Shown here one piece after another: positions 10,120-19,405 of a stretch of 64,000 bases of DNA. This DNA comes from Winogradskyella psychrotolerans (GTDB taxonomy: Bacteria; Bacteroidota; Bacteroidia; Flavobacteriales; Flavobacteriaceae). The stretch covers positions 122,413 to 186,412 of the forward strand of contig NZ_JAHKPS010000013.1 in assembly GCF_018860565.1 (NCBI RefSeq), in the 5' to 3' direction. The position numbers and the translations under genes are program-made. The notes below the pieces were generated by a model. It saw only the letters and a program-made list of their open reading frames with translations, made no database searches and was not told where the DNA came from. Each line of letters opens with the position of its first letter. The first letter of the stretch is position 1.

Positions 10120-10596
10120 TTATGCTCCTTTTACCAAATTAGCAAAATAATTAAATAATTCCCCTTTTGTGATATTGGCTCCAGCCTGAATCATTTTAAA
10201 AATATCTAAATGCTTATCGTCTGAATAGTCTTTTTTAGCATTAAAGAACTCAACAGAATCTGATAATAAATTATCTCGTAACCAGTTAAAACCTTCTTTA
10301 GTTGTAAAATCAACAGCCTTATTTTGGATTCTTAGGGCAATTAAACGCATACTCTTTTCATTGCACTGAAAAAGATGTATTTGCTGTGGCGAGATATGCT
10401 CTAAATATTGCACTTTATTTAATACTCCTAGCCATACTAAATCACTAAAGACGTCTAATTCTTGTTCTGCAACTTCTGGTTTATTCTTTTTTATATCTTC
10501 CCATTCGTCTGCAGTAATGGATTGTGTTGCTAAAAAGTTGATGAATTCTTGGTGTAATTCTTCAAATTGTTCTTTTGTTAATCTTGTGTATTTCAT
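10120..10596 (-). CDS. DUF6495-like protein
   Basis: 158 residues from the start MKYTRLTKEQFEELH (base 10596). An earlier in-frame Met at 10614 lies inside a GC-rich hairpin and is less likely. There is no signal peptide or membrane segment; the protein is acidic and helical (EFINFLATQSITADEWEDI). I recall this as a flavobacterial conserved family (DUF6495) of unknown role; that assignment is from memory. It is followed downstream by nothing on its strand and preceded by the phosphodiesterase gene, about 106 bases away. Confidence 0.75.
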   Translation of the reverse strand: MKYTRLTKEQFEELHQEFINFLATQSITADEWEDIKKNKPEVAEQELDVFSDLVWLGVLNKVQYLEHISPQQIHLFQCNEKSMRLIALRIQNKAVDFTTKEGFNWLRDNLLSDSVEFFNAKKDYSDDKHLDIFKMIQAGANITKGELFNYFANLVKGA

Positions 10597-10612
10597 GACA
10601 AATTTATTTGTC

Positions 10613-10632
10613 ATTCCGCACTTATGCGGAAT
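10613..10632. repeat. GC-rich palindrome 16 nt upstream of the DUF6495 gene
   Basis: ATTCCGCA-CTTA-TGCGGAAT, a perfect 8-bp stem with a 4-base loop, ending 16 bases before the preferred start codon at 10596. It is the same kind of short element as the one before hisS. Confidence 0.7.
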
Positions 10633-10702
10633 TTGTTTAATTATTATTTACTTTTTAATGAGCATTTCTACTGCGCGTAATACAACAGCTAACACTTCAA
10701 AT

Positions 10703-11575
10703 TTAATTATTGATCGCTTTATAAGCTTCAAAAGGTCTATCTGTAGCTATGATATCTGCTCCTTTTTCTTTCCACTGAACATATAATTTATCTCCTCTTG
10801 CTTCTGCACTTTTATCTAAGTTTCCTAATGTACCTAGAATACAAACGATATTTTTATCGTGTAAACTTTTAAAAAGTAACGGATCCGACAAACGTGTCCC
10901 TGTAAAAGCCAACATATTTTTAGTAGGAATATTAGTTTCTAATAACCGATTTAGCTCGTCATCATTTCTAGCTGAAACAGACAATAATAAATCTGGTGCT
11001 ATTTTATAAGCGGTTTTAGCTTCTTCAACATTGTAAGTAATTATAATACAAACATCTTCAGCTTTAAATTCTCTAATCGTTTTAATAACGGCTTCTTGAC
11101 TTACAGATTTTTTAATATCTACTGTTAGAATGACATTATTTTTTACACACCATTGTAAAACTTCTGAGAACAAAGGAATTTTAAAGTCTGTTTTATTACC
11201 ATAATCATCCTTTAAATTAAATTGCTTCAATTCTTGGTATAATAATTCATCTACTTTCCCACTTCCTGTTGTTGTTCTATCTATCGTTTTATCGTGCATT
11301 AAGACTAATTTCCCATCTTTGGTCTGAGCGACGTCAACTTCATAGACTGCAACAATGCTATCACTAACATATTTCAGTGTTTCTATACAATTTTCTGGAT
11401 AATTTATAAATCCTTTTCCACCTCTATGTACACTGATATTTGGATACTCTAAATTTGAAACCTTAAAGCGTTCTATTAATTTAGAAGGCTGTAGTTCTAA
11501 AGTATCTGTTGACGTTTTAGTTTGTTTACAAGCCCAAAAAGCACAAAGCGCAAAAATTAAAAGAAACTGTTTCAT
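10703..11575 (-). CDS. Glycerophosphodiester phosphodiesterase, lipoprotein
   Basis: 290 residues. A lipoprotein signal peptide has its acceptor Cys at residue 16 (LCAFWAC). The GDPD TIM-barrel follows: SVHRGG (catalytic His and Arg, about residue 50), ENCIETLK (metal-binding Glu), YEVDVAQTKDG (metal-binding Glu and Asp) and VLMHDKTIDRTT (second catalytic His). It hydrolyses glycerophosphodiesters to glycerol 3-phosphate and an alcohol, here in the periplasm or on an outer-membrane face. It is a single gene; no transporter lies next to it. Confidence 0.92.
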   Translation of the reverse strand: MKQFLLIFALCAFWACKQTKTSTDTLELQPSKLIERFKVSNLEYPNISVHRGGKGFINYPENCIETLKYVSDSIVAVYEVDVAQTKDGKLVLMHDKTIDRTTTGSGKVDELLYQELKQFNLKDDYGNKTDFKIPLFSEVLQWCVKNNVILTVDIKKSVSQEAVIKTIREFKAEDVCIIITYNVEEAKTAYKIAPDLLLSVSARNDDELNRLLETNIPTKNMLAFTGTRLSDPLLFKSLHDKNIVCILGTLGNLDKSAEARGDKLYVQWKEKGADIIATDRPFEAYKAINN

Positions 11576-11637
11576 ATTATAAATATTGCAATGCTTAAGC
11601 GATTTAAATCTTATATTCTATTCAAAAAATAAGTTAT

Positions 11638-11671
11638 AAAAAAACCGCTTAGTAAACTAAACGGTTTTTAA
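11638..11671 (-). terminator. Terminator of the rpsF-rpsR-rplI operon
   Basis: The stem pairs AAAACCG-c-TTAGT (11641-11653) with ACTAA-a-CGGTTTT (11656-11668), flanked by A and T runs. It lies about 20 bases past the rplI stop, on the minus strand. Confidence 0.8.
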
Positions 11672-11688
11672 TAATTGTAATAAAAAGA

Positions 11689-12150
11689 TTATGCGTCAGC
11701 GACAACGTCGAAAGTTAAATCAACTGTTACTGATCTGTGTAATCTAATTGCAGCTTCATACTGACCTAAACGCTTAATGTTACCACCAGTGATAGCAATA
11801 AACTTTTTGTCAACTTCATGACCAGCGTTTTTAATAGCAGCAGCCAAATCTATATTGGTAATAGAACCAAATAATTTGTCTCCAGCAGTAGCACCAGTAC
11901 CAGCTTTAGCTGTAATTTTAATATCTAAACCTCTTAAAGCTTCAGCAGTTTTTTCAGCTTCAGCAATAACAGTTTTTTCTTTATAAGCTCTTTGCTTTAA
12001 AGTTTCTGCTAATACTTTTTTAGCAGAAGAAGTAGCCATTATAGCTTGTCCTTGAGGAATTAAAAAGTTTCTACCATAACCGTTCTTAACAGATACAATA
12101 TCGTCTTTAAATCCTAAATTTTCAACGTCTTGTTTTAATATAAGTTCCAT
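11689..12150 (-). CDS. rplI: 50S ribosomal protein L9
   Basis: 153 residues, normal length. The N-terminal signature is GFKDDIVSVKNGYGRNFLIP (residues about 13-32), followed by the long connecting helix and the C-terminal rRNA-binding domain. L9 binds 23S rRNA and extends from the L1 side. It is the last gene of rpsF-rpsR-rplI, 12 bases after rpsR, with a terminator behind it. Confidence 0.97.
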   Translation of the reverse strand: MELILKQDVENLGFKDDIVSVKNGYGRNFLIPQGQAIMATSSAKKVLAETLKQRAYKEKTVIAEAEKTAEALRGLDIKITAKAGTGATAGDKLFGSITNIDLAAAIKNAGHEVDKKFIAITGGNIKRLGQYEAAIRLHRSVTVDLTFDVVADA

Positions 12151-12162
12151 TGTTATGATATT

Positions 12163-12459
12163 TTATTTTAATAAATCTGCTACGTAAGGCATTAAAGCTA
12201 AATGTCTCGCTCTTTTTACAGCTACAGACACTTTTCTTTGATACTTTAAAGATGTTCCTGTTAAACGTCTTGGTAATAACTTGCCTTGTTCGTTTACAAA
12301 ACCTAATAACCAATCTGCATCTTTATAATCTACATACTTGATTCCAGATTTTTTGAAACGACAATACTTCTTATTTTTAGAAGTTTCTATGTTCAAAGGA
12401 GTAAGATATCTAATTTCTCCGTCCTTTTTTCCTTTTGCTTGTTGTTCTATTGATGACAT
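12163..12459 (-). CDS. rpsR: 30S ribosomal protein S18
   Basis: 98 residues. The S18 core is visible in [16 protein letters not shown] and the [20 protein letters not shown] segment. S18 forms a heterodimer with S6 on the 30S platform, which fits the adjacent rpsF two bases upstream. The N-terminal extension of about 25 charged residues is common in Bacteroidetes. Confidence 0.97.
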   Translation of the reverse strand: MSSIEQQAKGKKDGEIRYLTPLNIETSKNKKYCRFKKSGIKYVDYKDADWLLGFVNEQGKLLPRRLTGTSLKYQRKVSVAVKRARHLALMPYVADLLK

Positions 12460-12461
12460 AA

Positions 12462-12812
12462 TTACGCTTTTGCTTTTGCTTTAACTTTCATTTTTTCTCT
12501 TCTTCTCTCAGCCCATGAAATAGCATGTTTGTCTAATTTCACAGTTAAGTAACGCATAAAACGCTCATCACGTCTAAATTCTACCTCTAAAGGTTCGATA
12601 ACTTCACCAGACACCTGGTATTCAAATAAGTGATAAAAACCACTTTTTTTGTTTTGAATTGGGTAGGCTAATTTTTTTAGTCCCCAATCTTCTTTTGATA
12701 CCATCTTAGCTCCTTTAGAAACGAGGAAATCCTCATATTTCTTTACTGTCTCCTTTATCTGGTCTTCAGATAAAACGGGATTTAAGATGAAAACAGTTTC
12801 ATAATGATTCAT
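12462..12812 (-). CDS. rpsF: 30S ribosomal protein S6
   Basis: 116 residues. It begins [12 protein letters not shown] and has the S6 ferredoxin-like fold, with [20 protein letters not shown] and a Lys/Ala-rich tail. It is the first gene of the rpsF-rpsR-rplI operon. A good Bacteroidetes promoter lies upstream at 12846-12876 and the leader is short, about 25-30 bases. Confidence 0.97.
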   Translation of the reverse strand: MNHYETVFILNPVLSEDQIKETVKKYEDFLVSKGAKMVSKEDWGLKKLAYPIQNKKSGFYHLFEYQVSGEVIEPLEVEFRRDERFMRYLTVKLDKHAISWAERRREKMKVKAKAKA

Positions 12813-12845
12813 AATAAATAATTTTGTTTATTGTTAAAACGGCTG

Positions 12846-12876
12846 CAAAAATACACATAAATTCTATATTTGACAA
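12846..12876 (-). promoter_or_regulatory. Promoter of the rpsF operon
   Basis: On the minus strand: TTG (complement of 12874-12876), 20 bases, then TATTTTTG (complement of 12846-12853). This matches TTG-N19/20-TAnnTTTG. Confidence 0.75.
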
Positions 12877-13013
12877 CGTTTTTCTAATCTAATATTAAGA
12901 CTACATTATTGCTTTAAAAATTATGTTAAATCTTACGGTTTGTCGGTAATATTTGTTTTTTAACCGAATTTATCGTACTATTGTCGATATCTTAACCTAA
13001 AATAAATAATGTT

Positions 13014-13709
13014 ATGACTTTAAACTGTGTAGTTGTTGATGATTCTGCGATTCAGCGCCTCTCTATAGTAAAGTTAATTGAGAATCATTCCTCACTTAAC
13101 CTTATTGCAGAGTACAGCAGTGCGTTAGAAACAAAAAACGGTCTTAATACACATAAAGTAGATCTTATCTTCTTAGATATAGAGATGCCTGTATTAAACG
13201 GTTTTGAATTACTAGATGTACTCAACAACAAACCCCAAATTATTTTTGTTACTGGTAAAACCGAGTATGCTTTTAAAGCATTTAACTATGATGCTACCGA
13301 TTATCTTCAAAAACCAATCACTAAAGAACGTTTTAATGTCGCTGTAGAAAAAGCTATTGAGCAACACAAATTAAAACTAGACTTTAACGAAACGGATGGC
13401 GAACATATCTTTGTAAAAAGTAACCTTAAAAAACGTAAAGTTTATATTAAGGATATTAAATGGATTGAAGCGCTTGGTGATTACGTAAAAGTAGTAACTG
13501 AAGAAAACAGCTTGGTAGTACTATCTACAATGAAAGCTTTTGAACAAGAGTTACCCGAAGGTAAGTTTTTAAGAATTCACAAATCCTACATTGTGAATCT
13601 CGATAAAATTGACCGATTTAACAGTAAAAATGTTGAAGTTGGTGCTTATGAAATTCCTTTGAGTCGAAATAAAAAGACCCAATTAGTAGATGCTTTAAAT
13701 AATATGTAA
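13014..13709 (+). CDS. LytTR-family response regulator
   Basis: 231 residues. The receiver domain (1-120) has VVVDDSAIQR, the phospho-acceptor Asp in LIFLDIEMPVLNGF (about residue 56), and KPITKERF around residue 102. The C-terminal LytTR DNA-binding domain (about 130-230) carries WIEALGDYVKVVTEE and FLRIHKSYIVNLDKI. No kinase gene adjoins it, so it is an orphan regulator in this window. The neighbouring priA and rpsF are unrelated. Confidence 0.92.
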   Translation: MTLNCVVVDDSAIQRLSIVKLIENHSSLNLIAEYSSALETKNGLNTHKVDLIFLDIEMPVLNGFELLDVLNNKPQIIFVTGKTEYAFKAFNYDATDYLQKPITKERFNVAVEKAIEQHKLKLDFNETDGEHIFVKSNLKKRKVYIKDIKWIEALGDYVKVVTEENSLVVLSTMKAFEQELPEGKFLRIHKSYIVNLDKIDRFNSKNVEVGAYEIPLSRNKKTQLVDALNNM

Positions 13710-13750
13710 GAATATTATATTTACATATAAAGCATTACATTATAAATTAT

Positions 13751-13782
13751 AAAAAATCCCAAGCAAATGTTTGGGATTTTTT
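13751..13782. terminator. Terminator after the orphan LytTR gene
   Basis: The stem pairs AAAAATCCCAA (13752-13762) with TTGGGATTTTT (13771-13781), with a short loop. T runs on both strands allow it to act for the regulator (+) and for priA (-), whose stop is about 205 bases away. Confidence 0.8.
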
Positions 13783-13986
13783 AGTTCTTAAAGTTTATAT
13801 ACTAAGAAATTATTTAATTTTCACATCCCTAAAATCACCTTAATAAGGACAATACCCATCAAGAATATTCAAGTTTCTTTAGTGTAATTCATGTTATTTA
13901 GAAAAAAAACATCAATCTATAATAAAAAATTTAGTCACATAGGTTGTACCCTTGAGGAGGCTTTATGAGTATTTTAAAATTTGGAT

Positions 13987-16440
13987 TTAATAATTATCCA
14001 CATTAATAACAACTCTCACTGACCTAAAATCTTTTACTGCATTAAAGCTATTATCTATTTTCCTAATGGCTTCTTTTGTTTTTGCCAAGGATTGTTTTTG
14101 TGGAATTTTTACCAAGATATTTTTATGATATAAATTTCGAATTCTTGATACTGGCGGAAATTCTGGACCTAAAACATTAGCTTTAAATAATTGCTTTAAT
14201 GATTTTGCATACCAATCTGCAGCCAAATTCACTCGATTATAATCCTTATGCTTGAAAGTAATTTTAATCAACCTAAAAACTGGTGGATATTTAAAATTAT
14301 AACGCTCATTCATCTGCTCTGCAAACATCTCCTTATAAGCATTAGTAGATACTTGTTGTAAAATATTATGATGCGGATTATACGTTTGAATTAAAACTTT
14401 TCCTCTTAAATCCGTACGACCTGCTCTACCAGACACTTGTGCCATGAGTTGGTAACTGCGTTCGTGTGCTCTAAAATCTGGAAAATTAAGCAAGTTATCA
14501 GCATTCATAATACCAACTAACTTTACAAATCTAAAATCTAGACCTTTGGTTAGCATTTGCGTTCCAACCAAAATATCAACTTCGCGTTGTTCAAAGCTGT
14601 TTATTATTTTCTCGAAGCCATATTTTCCACGTGTGGTATCTAAATCCATACGCGCCACTTTCTTATCTGGAAATAACACTTTGACCTCTTGCTCTATTTG
14701 CTCTGTACCAAAACCTTTAGTATCTAATGTAGCGTTACCACAAGCCTGACAACTTTTTAGCATAGCCGAATTGTATCCACAATAATGACAACGCAACTGA
14801 TCTCTGTATTGGTGATATGTTAAACTGACATCGCAATTAGGGCATTGAGGCGACGTTCCGCAAGTTGTACATTCGATAATTGGTGAAAAGCCACGACGAT
14901 TTTGAAATAATATAATTTGAAATCCTTCTTCTAAAGTTTCTGTCATTTCTTCGATTAACCTATCGCTAAAATGACCTTTCATGCGCTTACGCTTATATTT
15001 ATCTGCCAAATCTACCAGTTCTATATCTGGCATTAACACATTGTTATATCGTGAATTTAATTCCACCAATCCATATTTACCTTGACTGGCGTTAAAATAA
15101 CTTTCTAGACTTGGAGTGGCTGATCCTAAAAGGGTTTTTGCTTGAAAGATATTTGCTAAAACAATTGCCGCATCTCTTGCATGATAGCGTGGTGCAGGAT
15201 CAAATTGTTTGTAAGACGACTCATGCTCTTCGTCAACAATAATTAATCCTAAATTATGAAAAGGCAATAATAATGACGATCGTGCGCCGATAACAACCTG
15301 TGCTTTTTCGGAATTATTAAGCATATTTTGCCAAACTTCTACCCTTTCATTTCCTGAATATCTCGAATGAAAAACAGCGACTTTCTCACCAAAATAATCC
15401 TGAAGTCGGTTTACCAATTGTGTAGTTAATGCAATCTCTGGCAATAAATACAAGACTTGTTTTCCTAAATCTAATTGTTTTTGAATGAGCTGAACATAAA
15501 TTTCTGTTTTACCCGAAGAGGTAACTCCATGCAATAATGCCACTGATTTTTCTTTAAAAACAGCCTCAACCTCATCACATGCCTGTTGTTGAGCTTCACT
15601 TAATCGTTTAGCATCTGAATCTCCATCGCCATCAAATTGAACTCGATCGACTTGAATGTGATATTCCTCTAAAATATGTTTATCAATTAAGGTTTTAATT
15701 ATCGAAGTAGATGCTCCACTACGTTCTGCTAAATCTGAAACTTTAATTGGTTGCTTCAAAGAGGCTTCCATTGTAAATAAAGTGAGTACAACTTCGCGCT
15801 GCTTTGGTGCTCTACTTAATTCTTCTAGCAACTCTTGTAGCTTTTCTTGAGATTTGTGGTTGTGATGTAACTTGACGTACCGCACTAATTTTGGCGTGTA
15901 CTTTTCGTACATTTCTTCTTGTAAATTTAAAACACCCTTTTCTACCAAGCCATTGATAATTGGAAGTACACGCTTTTTATCTAATATAGATACGACATCA
16001 TTTATCTTTAATGAAGATTGATGTTGTAGCGCTTCATAAATTAAATATTCTTCGTCTTTTAATTCAGACGCTTCAATAACAACTTTTTCATTTCTAGAGA
16101 TTATGGTTTCGCTTTCTAACAAAAAAGCATTTGGCATTGCCGCTCTCATTACTTCTCCTAAACTACACATGTAATAATTAGCAATCCATTCCCAATGTTG
16201 CAATTGTGTTTCTGTTATTACAGCTGTATCATCTAAAATTTGATGAATCGTTTTTGCATCGTAAGCCGTTGGTGGATTTTGATGGATTGTATAAACTAAA
16301 GCCGTATAAATTTTACTTTTCCCAAAAGGCACTGCGACTCGCATTCCTGGTTTTAAGAATTGAGATTCTGCCTCAGTAATATGATAGGTAAATGCCTTTT
16401 GAAGTGGAATAGGTAAAATGACGTCTATAAAATGTAGCAT
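13987..16440 (-). CDS. priA: Primosomal replication restart helicase
   Basis: 817 residues, usual length. An N-terminal DNA 3'-end-binding domain (about 1-105) is followed by a winged helix, Walker A in GVTSSGKTEIY (about 304), a DEEH box in IIVDEEHESSYKQ (about 405), paired cysteines of the zinc-binding strand (CTTCG, CPNC, CHYC, CQAC; about 523-567), and the helicase C-terminal part with LVGTQMLTKGLDF. It reloads the replisome at stalled forks. Its start ATG overlaps the stop of the DUF2147 gene by one base, so the two are translationally coupled. Confidence 0.97.
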   Translation of the reverse strand: MLHFIDVILPIPLQKAFTYHITEAESQFLKPGMRVAVPFGKSKIYTALVYTIHQNPPTAYDAKTIHQILDDTAVITETQLQHWEWIANYYMCSLGEVMRAAMPNAFLLESETIISRNEKVVIEASELKDEEYLIYEALQHQSSLKINDVVSILDKKRVLPIINGLVEKGVLNLQEEMYEKYTPKLVRYVKLHHNHKSQEKLQELLEELSRAPKQREVVLTLFTMEASLKQPIKVSDLAERSGASTSIIKTLIDKHILEEYHIQVDRVQFDGDGDSDAKRLSEAQQQACDEVEAVFKEKSVALLHGVTSSGKTEIYVQLIQKQLDLGKQVLYLLPEIALTTQLVNRLQDYFGEKVAVFHSRYSGNERVEVWQNMLNNSEKAQVVIGARSSLLLPFHNLGLIIVDEEHESSYKQFDPAPRYHARDAAIVLANIFQAKTLLGSATPSLESYFNASQGKYGLVELNSRYNNVLMPDIELVDLADKYKRKRMKGHFSDRLIEEMTETLEEGFQIILFQNRRGFSPIIECTTCGTSPQCPNCDVSLTYHQYRDQLRCHYCGYNSAMLKSCQACGNATLDTKGFGTEQIEQEVKVLFPDKKVARMDLDTTRGKYGFEKIINSFEQREVDILVGTQMLTKGLDFRFVKLVGIMNADNLLNFPDFRAHERSYQLMAQVSGRAGRTDLRGKVLIQTYNPHHNILQQVSTNAYKEMFAEQMNERYNFKYPPVFRLIKITFKHKDYNRVNLAADWYAKSLKQLFKANVLGPEFPPVSRIRNLYHKNILVKIPQKQSLAKTKEAIRKIDNSFNAVKDFRSVRVVINVDNY

Positions 16441-16865
16441 TATTTAATACGTTTCCAATATTGAGTTTTATAGAAAAAAGCGATGTATCCTCGTACTTGA
16501 AGAGTATCGTTATTGTCATCAAGTTTTAATTGACACTTATACACTTTTCCATTTTCAGGATTTAAAATCTCACCATCATTATAAACATCATCATCTTTAG
16601 TTAAACCATCTATAATTTGAAGGCCAACAATAGGCTTGTCTTTATTCTTTCCTTTACATTCTGTACATATTGGATTTTCAACCTTTGGTTTAATTAATTC
16701 TATAATTTTCCCATAAATTTTTCCTTCAGACTCATAAATCTCAACTATCGATTTTGCCTGACCTGTATTATCGTCAATTGTTTTCCATTTCCCTGTTATA
16801 GATTGTGCTGAAAGGCTACAAAACAGGAGAAGCATAACAAAACTTGTAATATATTTTTTTAACAT
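16440..16865 (-). CDS. DUF2147 exported protein
   Basis: 141 residues. A signal peptide (1-20, ending SLSAQS) is followed by a DUF2147 domain: GKWKTIDDNTGQAKSIVEIY, GKIYGKII, and a typical CTECKG segment before VGLQIIDGL. DUF2147 proteins are small periplasmic proteins of unknown function. It lies directly upstream of priA, with a one-base overlap; that coupling looks accidental in function but should make the two genes co-expressed. Confidence 0.9.
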   Translation of the reverse strand: MLKKYITSFVMLLLFCSLSAQSITGKWKTIDDNTGQAKSIVEIYESEGKIYGKIIELIKPKVENPICTECKGKNKDKPIVGLQIIDGLTKDDDVYNDGEILNPENGKVYKCQLKLDDNNDTLQVRGYIAFFYKTQYWKRIK

Positions 16866-16956
16866 CGTTTGATCTTTCTTAAATTAATCTAGCTACTTAT
16901 TAAATAACATAACTGTTAGCAATGGTATATATTTCAAAAGTAATAGGTTTAATTAA

Positions 16957-16987
16957 GAAAACCATCTCTAATTGAGATGGTTTTTTA
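16957..16987. terminator. Terminator of the 17.0-21.3 kb gene cluster
   Basis: The stem pairs AAACCATCTC (16959-16968) with GAGATGGTTT (16974-16983), with a 5-base loop and T runs on both strands. It lies about 30 bases past the last minus-strand gene of the cluster. Confidence 0.8.
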
Positions 16988-17017
16988 AGGACTAGCCACT
17001 TTTTGGATAGTTTATTA

Positions 17018-17563
17018 TTACTCGGTTACATATTCAATTTCATTAAAAACACCATCTGTAACGGCGTAGGTGATATTTGAATTGTCATCATCAATAGAAA
17101 CAAATTGAAACTCACCAGAAACGACTCTATTAATCTTATCAATGGCCGTTATTTTTACATAAGCCTCCATATTTGACTCTGAACTAAGATAAGTATCATT
17201 TGTATTTTGCTCGTTATAATAGCCAGCCACCGTTAAATCTCCCTGTTGGGCATAATACTCTCCACCTGAGACAACCATATCAAAATCTAAACCGCCCAAA
17301 GCAAGACTTACAACTCTTGCATTAAAACCATCATCAAATGTTGTAGCTCCGATTCCAAAAACAAAAACAGAATTAGATTCTACCAATTGCGCATACACTC
17401 CTGTTAAAATACTATTACCCTCTACCACAAAATCTTCACCATTAACTTTAGCTGTTAAATAAGCACCATTTAAGTCATTTGGTTCATTAAAATCGTCACT
17501 ATTGTTACTAGAACAAGCTACTAACACACTTAATGACACCAACATAAACAGCAGTCTTTTCAT
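17018..17563 (-). CDS. Lipoprotein, DUF6252-like
   Basis: 181 residues from start MKRLLFMLVSLSVLVACSSN. A longer in-frame start at 17620 overlaps the previous gene and lacks a signal at its N-terminus, so I reject it. The lipobox Cys is at residue 17. The mature part is beta-rich with a C-terminal VVSGEFQFVSIDD segment of the kind seen in flavobacterial DUF6252 proteins; that family name is recalled, not searched. It is the last gene of a five-gene minus-strand cluster of exported proteins. Confidence 0.8.
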   Translation of the reverse strand: MKRLLFMLVSLSVLVACSSNNSDDFNEPNDLNGAYLTAKVNGEDFVVEGNSILTGVYAQLVESNSVFVFGIGATTFDDGFNARVVSLALGGLDFDMVVSGGEYYAQQGDLTVAGYYNEQNTNDTYLSSESNMEAYVKITAIDKINRVVSGEFQFVSIDDDNSNITYAVTDGVFNEIEYVTE

Positions 17564-17600
17564 CTTTTTAATTTTGTAACAAACAGCTAAGCTCTCTATT

Positions 17601-19295
17601 TTAATCTTGAGTAACAGCACTAAATAATTGCACTATCTCTCTTGCATTTTCTATACTTGATGCTTCAATAACAATTTTATTACCATAGCTTTTTATCTCA
17701 CCATCTTTATAGGTTTTTATAATTTTTTCAAAATACTTCGTATTCATTTCTACTTGTACTTTTTTCCCTGAAGTTGTCATTACCACACTTTTAGAATTAA
17801 TATCCTTAAGCCCAAATTCGTACACTTCTTCTTCACTCTTTTTAGCATTTGAAAAAATATGAGTAAGCTTAACAATATGAGCTTCTTCATCTACAAGTTC
17901 TATAGATTGCTCATAGCTATCTTCATTAATTTTAACAATTCCTATAGCTTCTGTGAGTTTTTCTAAGCCTTGTTTTTCATCAATATCATTAGTTTCTTTT
18001 ACCATATCTAAACAGCTTTTAATAATATTCTGAAAAGCTTCTTTAGCAATCATCGCTTCTTCAATAGAGTTAACATATATCCTTGTATCATCATCATAGT
18101 TTTGTAATACTCCATTTTCTAAATGTTTTATAAACTTATTTTTCTGATTGGTATTTAAGGATACAAATAGTAAATCCTTTTGAGAATTATAATCTATATT
18201 ATCACTGTTTATATCAATAAAATTAAAGGTGTACTTATGATCTTCATTAGCTTTACTAGTCACTAACTTTACTTCTAAATCTGTGACACAATCGTCTGTA
18301 ATAGCTTGTGTAAAAGCTTTGTCTTCTGATGCAACTTGAGTTATAACACTATTTAAGTAACTAATAGCATCAGATCTGGTGTCTATTTTTGGCTTAGAAC
18401 TTTCAAAAGCCTCTTCTGCCAAAGGAATAATAGCCTTCAAAACTTTGTAAATATCTTTTCCATTTTCTATGCTTGTGGCATAAAATTCCAACTTATTTAT
18501 AAAACTTTGCTGAATATCATTTTCAAAAGTTTTAATATTTTTTATGTTTCTTCTTGTTGAAACCTCAATATAAAACTCATCACTTTTAATTTTAAAATCT
18601 ATGCTATTAGGATTTAAAACCGCAAAGTTAAATTCGTAATCCTCGTTTGAAGATTTACTCTTAGCATTTACTATGGTCTCCAATTTAGCGTATCCGTTTT
18701 GCTTAGAGTCATTGCTTAGCTTTTGTATGTATTGTTTTTTAGAATAATCTACTTCTGCTACATTATCCATTAACCATTGCAAATGGTCTGAATACGTATT
18801 AAGCGACAGTTTATTTTTTTCTAAAGTCTCATTTAACGGAATAATATCTTTTATAGCTTCTGAGATATGTCTTCCATTATCAATATCTTTTGCGTACAAA
18901 AAAAGCTCATCGATATAACTTACTTTATCTCCTCCGTCTTCAATTTTTTTAATCAGTTTTTGTTTTCCTTTAATAAACAATTGAACTAGGATAAGATCCT
19001 TCTTAGTAATACTCCTTACAGTATTAATATCAATATCAGAAAAACTAAATTCGTAATTAATAGCTTCTGTTTCTCCTTTAGAATTTACTTCTGTTATTGT
19101 CAAAACAACATAACCAGAAGAAACAACTTTCATTTCTTGACTGAATTGCGCTTTTGAGGCCTCGACAGTTTCAAAGTTTGAAGCAATAGTCTCTACTTGT
19201 TCATTGAAATTTTGTGAATTAACTATAGAAAAAAAAAGAATAAGACACAATGTTAATAAACTACTTTTTGACAGATTATTAATAGAATTGTTCAT
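17601..19295 (-). CDS. Exported protein of four tandem ~130-residue repeats
   Basis: 564 residues with a signal peptide (about 1-28, ending VNSQ). I see four diverged repeats, at about residues 45-160, 180-300, 315-430 and 440-560. Each has a beta-rich start with the pattern Y-E/K-F-x-F-x-D-I/L (for example NYEFSFSDIDINTV, KYTFNFIDINSDNI, VYEFGLKDINSKSV), then V-x-(I/V)-x-T, then K-x-I-K-x-(F/Y/L)-E-(N/D)-G, then a short helix after 'ENG/ENA' with EAIKDIIPL or similar. No known family is recognised. Likely periplasmic or surface; function unknown. Confidence 0.85.
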   Translation of the reverse strand: MNNSINNLSKSSLLTLCLILFFSIVNSQNFNEQVETIASNFETVEASKAQFSQEMKVVSSGYVVLTITEVNSKGETEAINYEFSFSDIDINTVRSITKKDLILVQLFIKGKQKLIKKIEDGGDKVSYIDELFLYAKDIDNGRHISEAIKDIIPLNETLEKNKLSLNTYSDHLQWLMDNVAEVDYSKKQYIQKLSNDSKQNGYAKLETIVNAKSKSSNEDYEFNFAVLNPNSIDFKIKSDEFYIEVSTRRNIKNIKTFENDIQQSFINKLEFYATSIENGKDIYKVLKAIIPLAEEAFESSKPKIDTRSDAISYLNSVITQVASEDKAFTQAITDDCVTDLEVKLVTSKANEDHKYTFNFIDINSDNIDYNSQKDLLFVSLNTNQKNKFIKHLENGVLQNYDDDTRIYVNSIEEAMIAKEAFQNIIKSCLDMVKETNDIDEKQGLEKLTEAIGIVKINEDSYEQSIELVDEEAHIVKLTHIFSNAKKSEEEVYEFGLKDINSKSVVMTTSGKKVQVEMNTKYFEKIIKTYKDGEIKSYGNKIVIEASSIENAREIVQLFSAVTQD

Positions 19296-19405
19296 TTGTT
19301 GGTTGGTTTATTTTTTATGATTAAGGCTGAAAGTTAGTCATATACTCCTAGAAATCAAAATAATCGAAAATACCTTAACGATAAGAAAACAACTAATAAT
19401 TTATT

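Noticed and set aside
13952-14006. GAGGAGG followed by a 13-codon frame beginning at 13965, near the end of priA
   Set aside because: It looks like a Shine-Dalgarno plus leader peptide, but the frame overlaps the priA 3' end, is very short, and Bacteroidetes rarely use SD sequences.
17564-17620. Longer start of the 17018 lipoprotein gene
   Set aside because: It overlaps the previous gene and puts 19 residues before a clean lipoprotein signal peptide.
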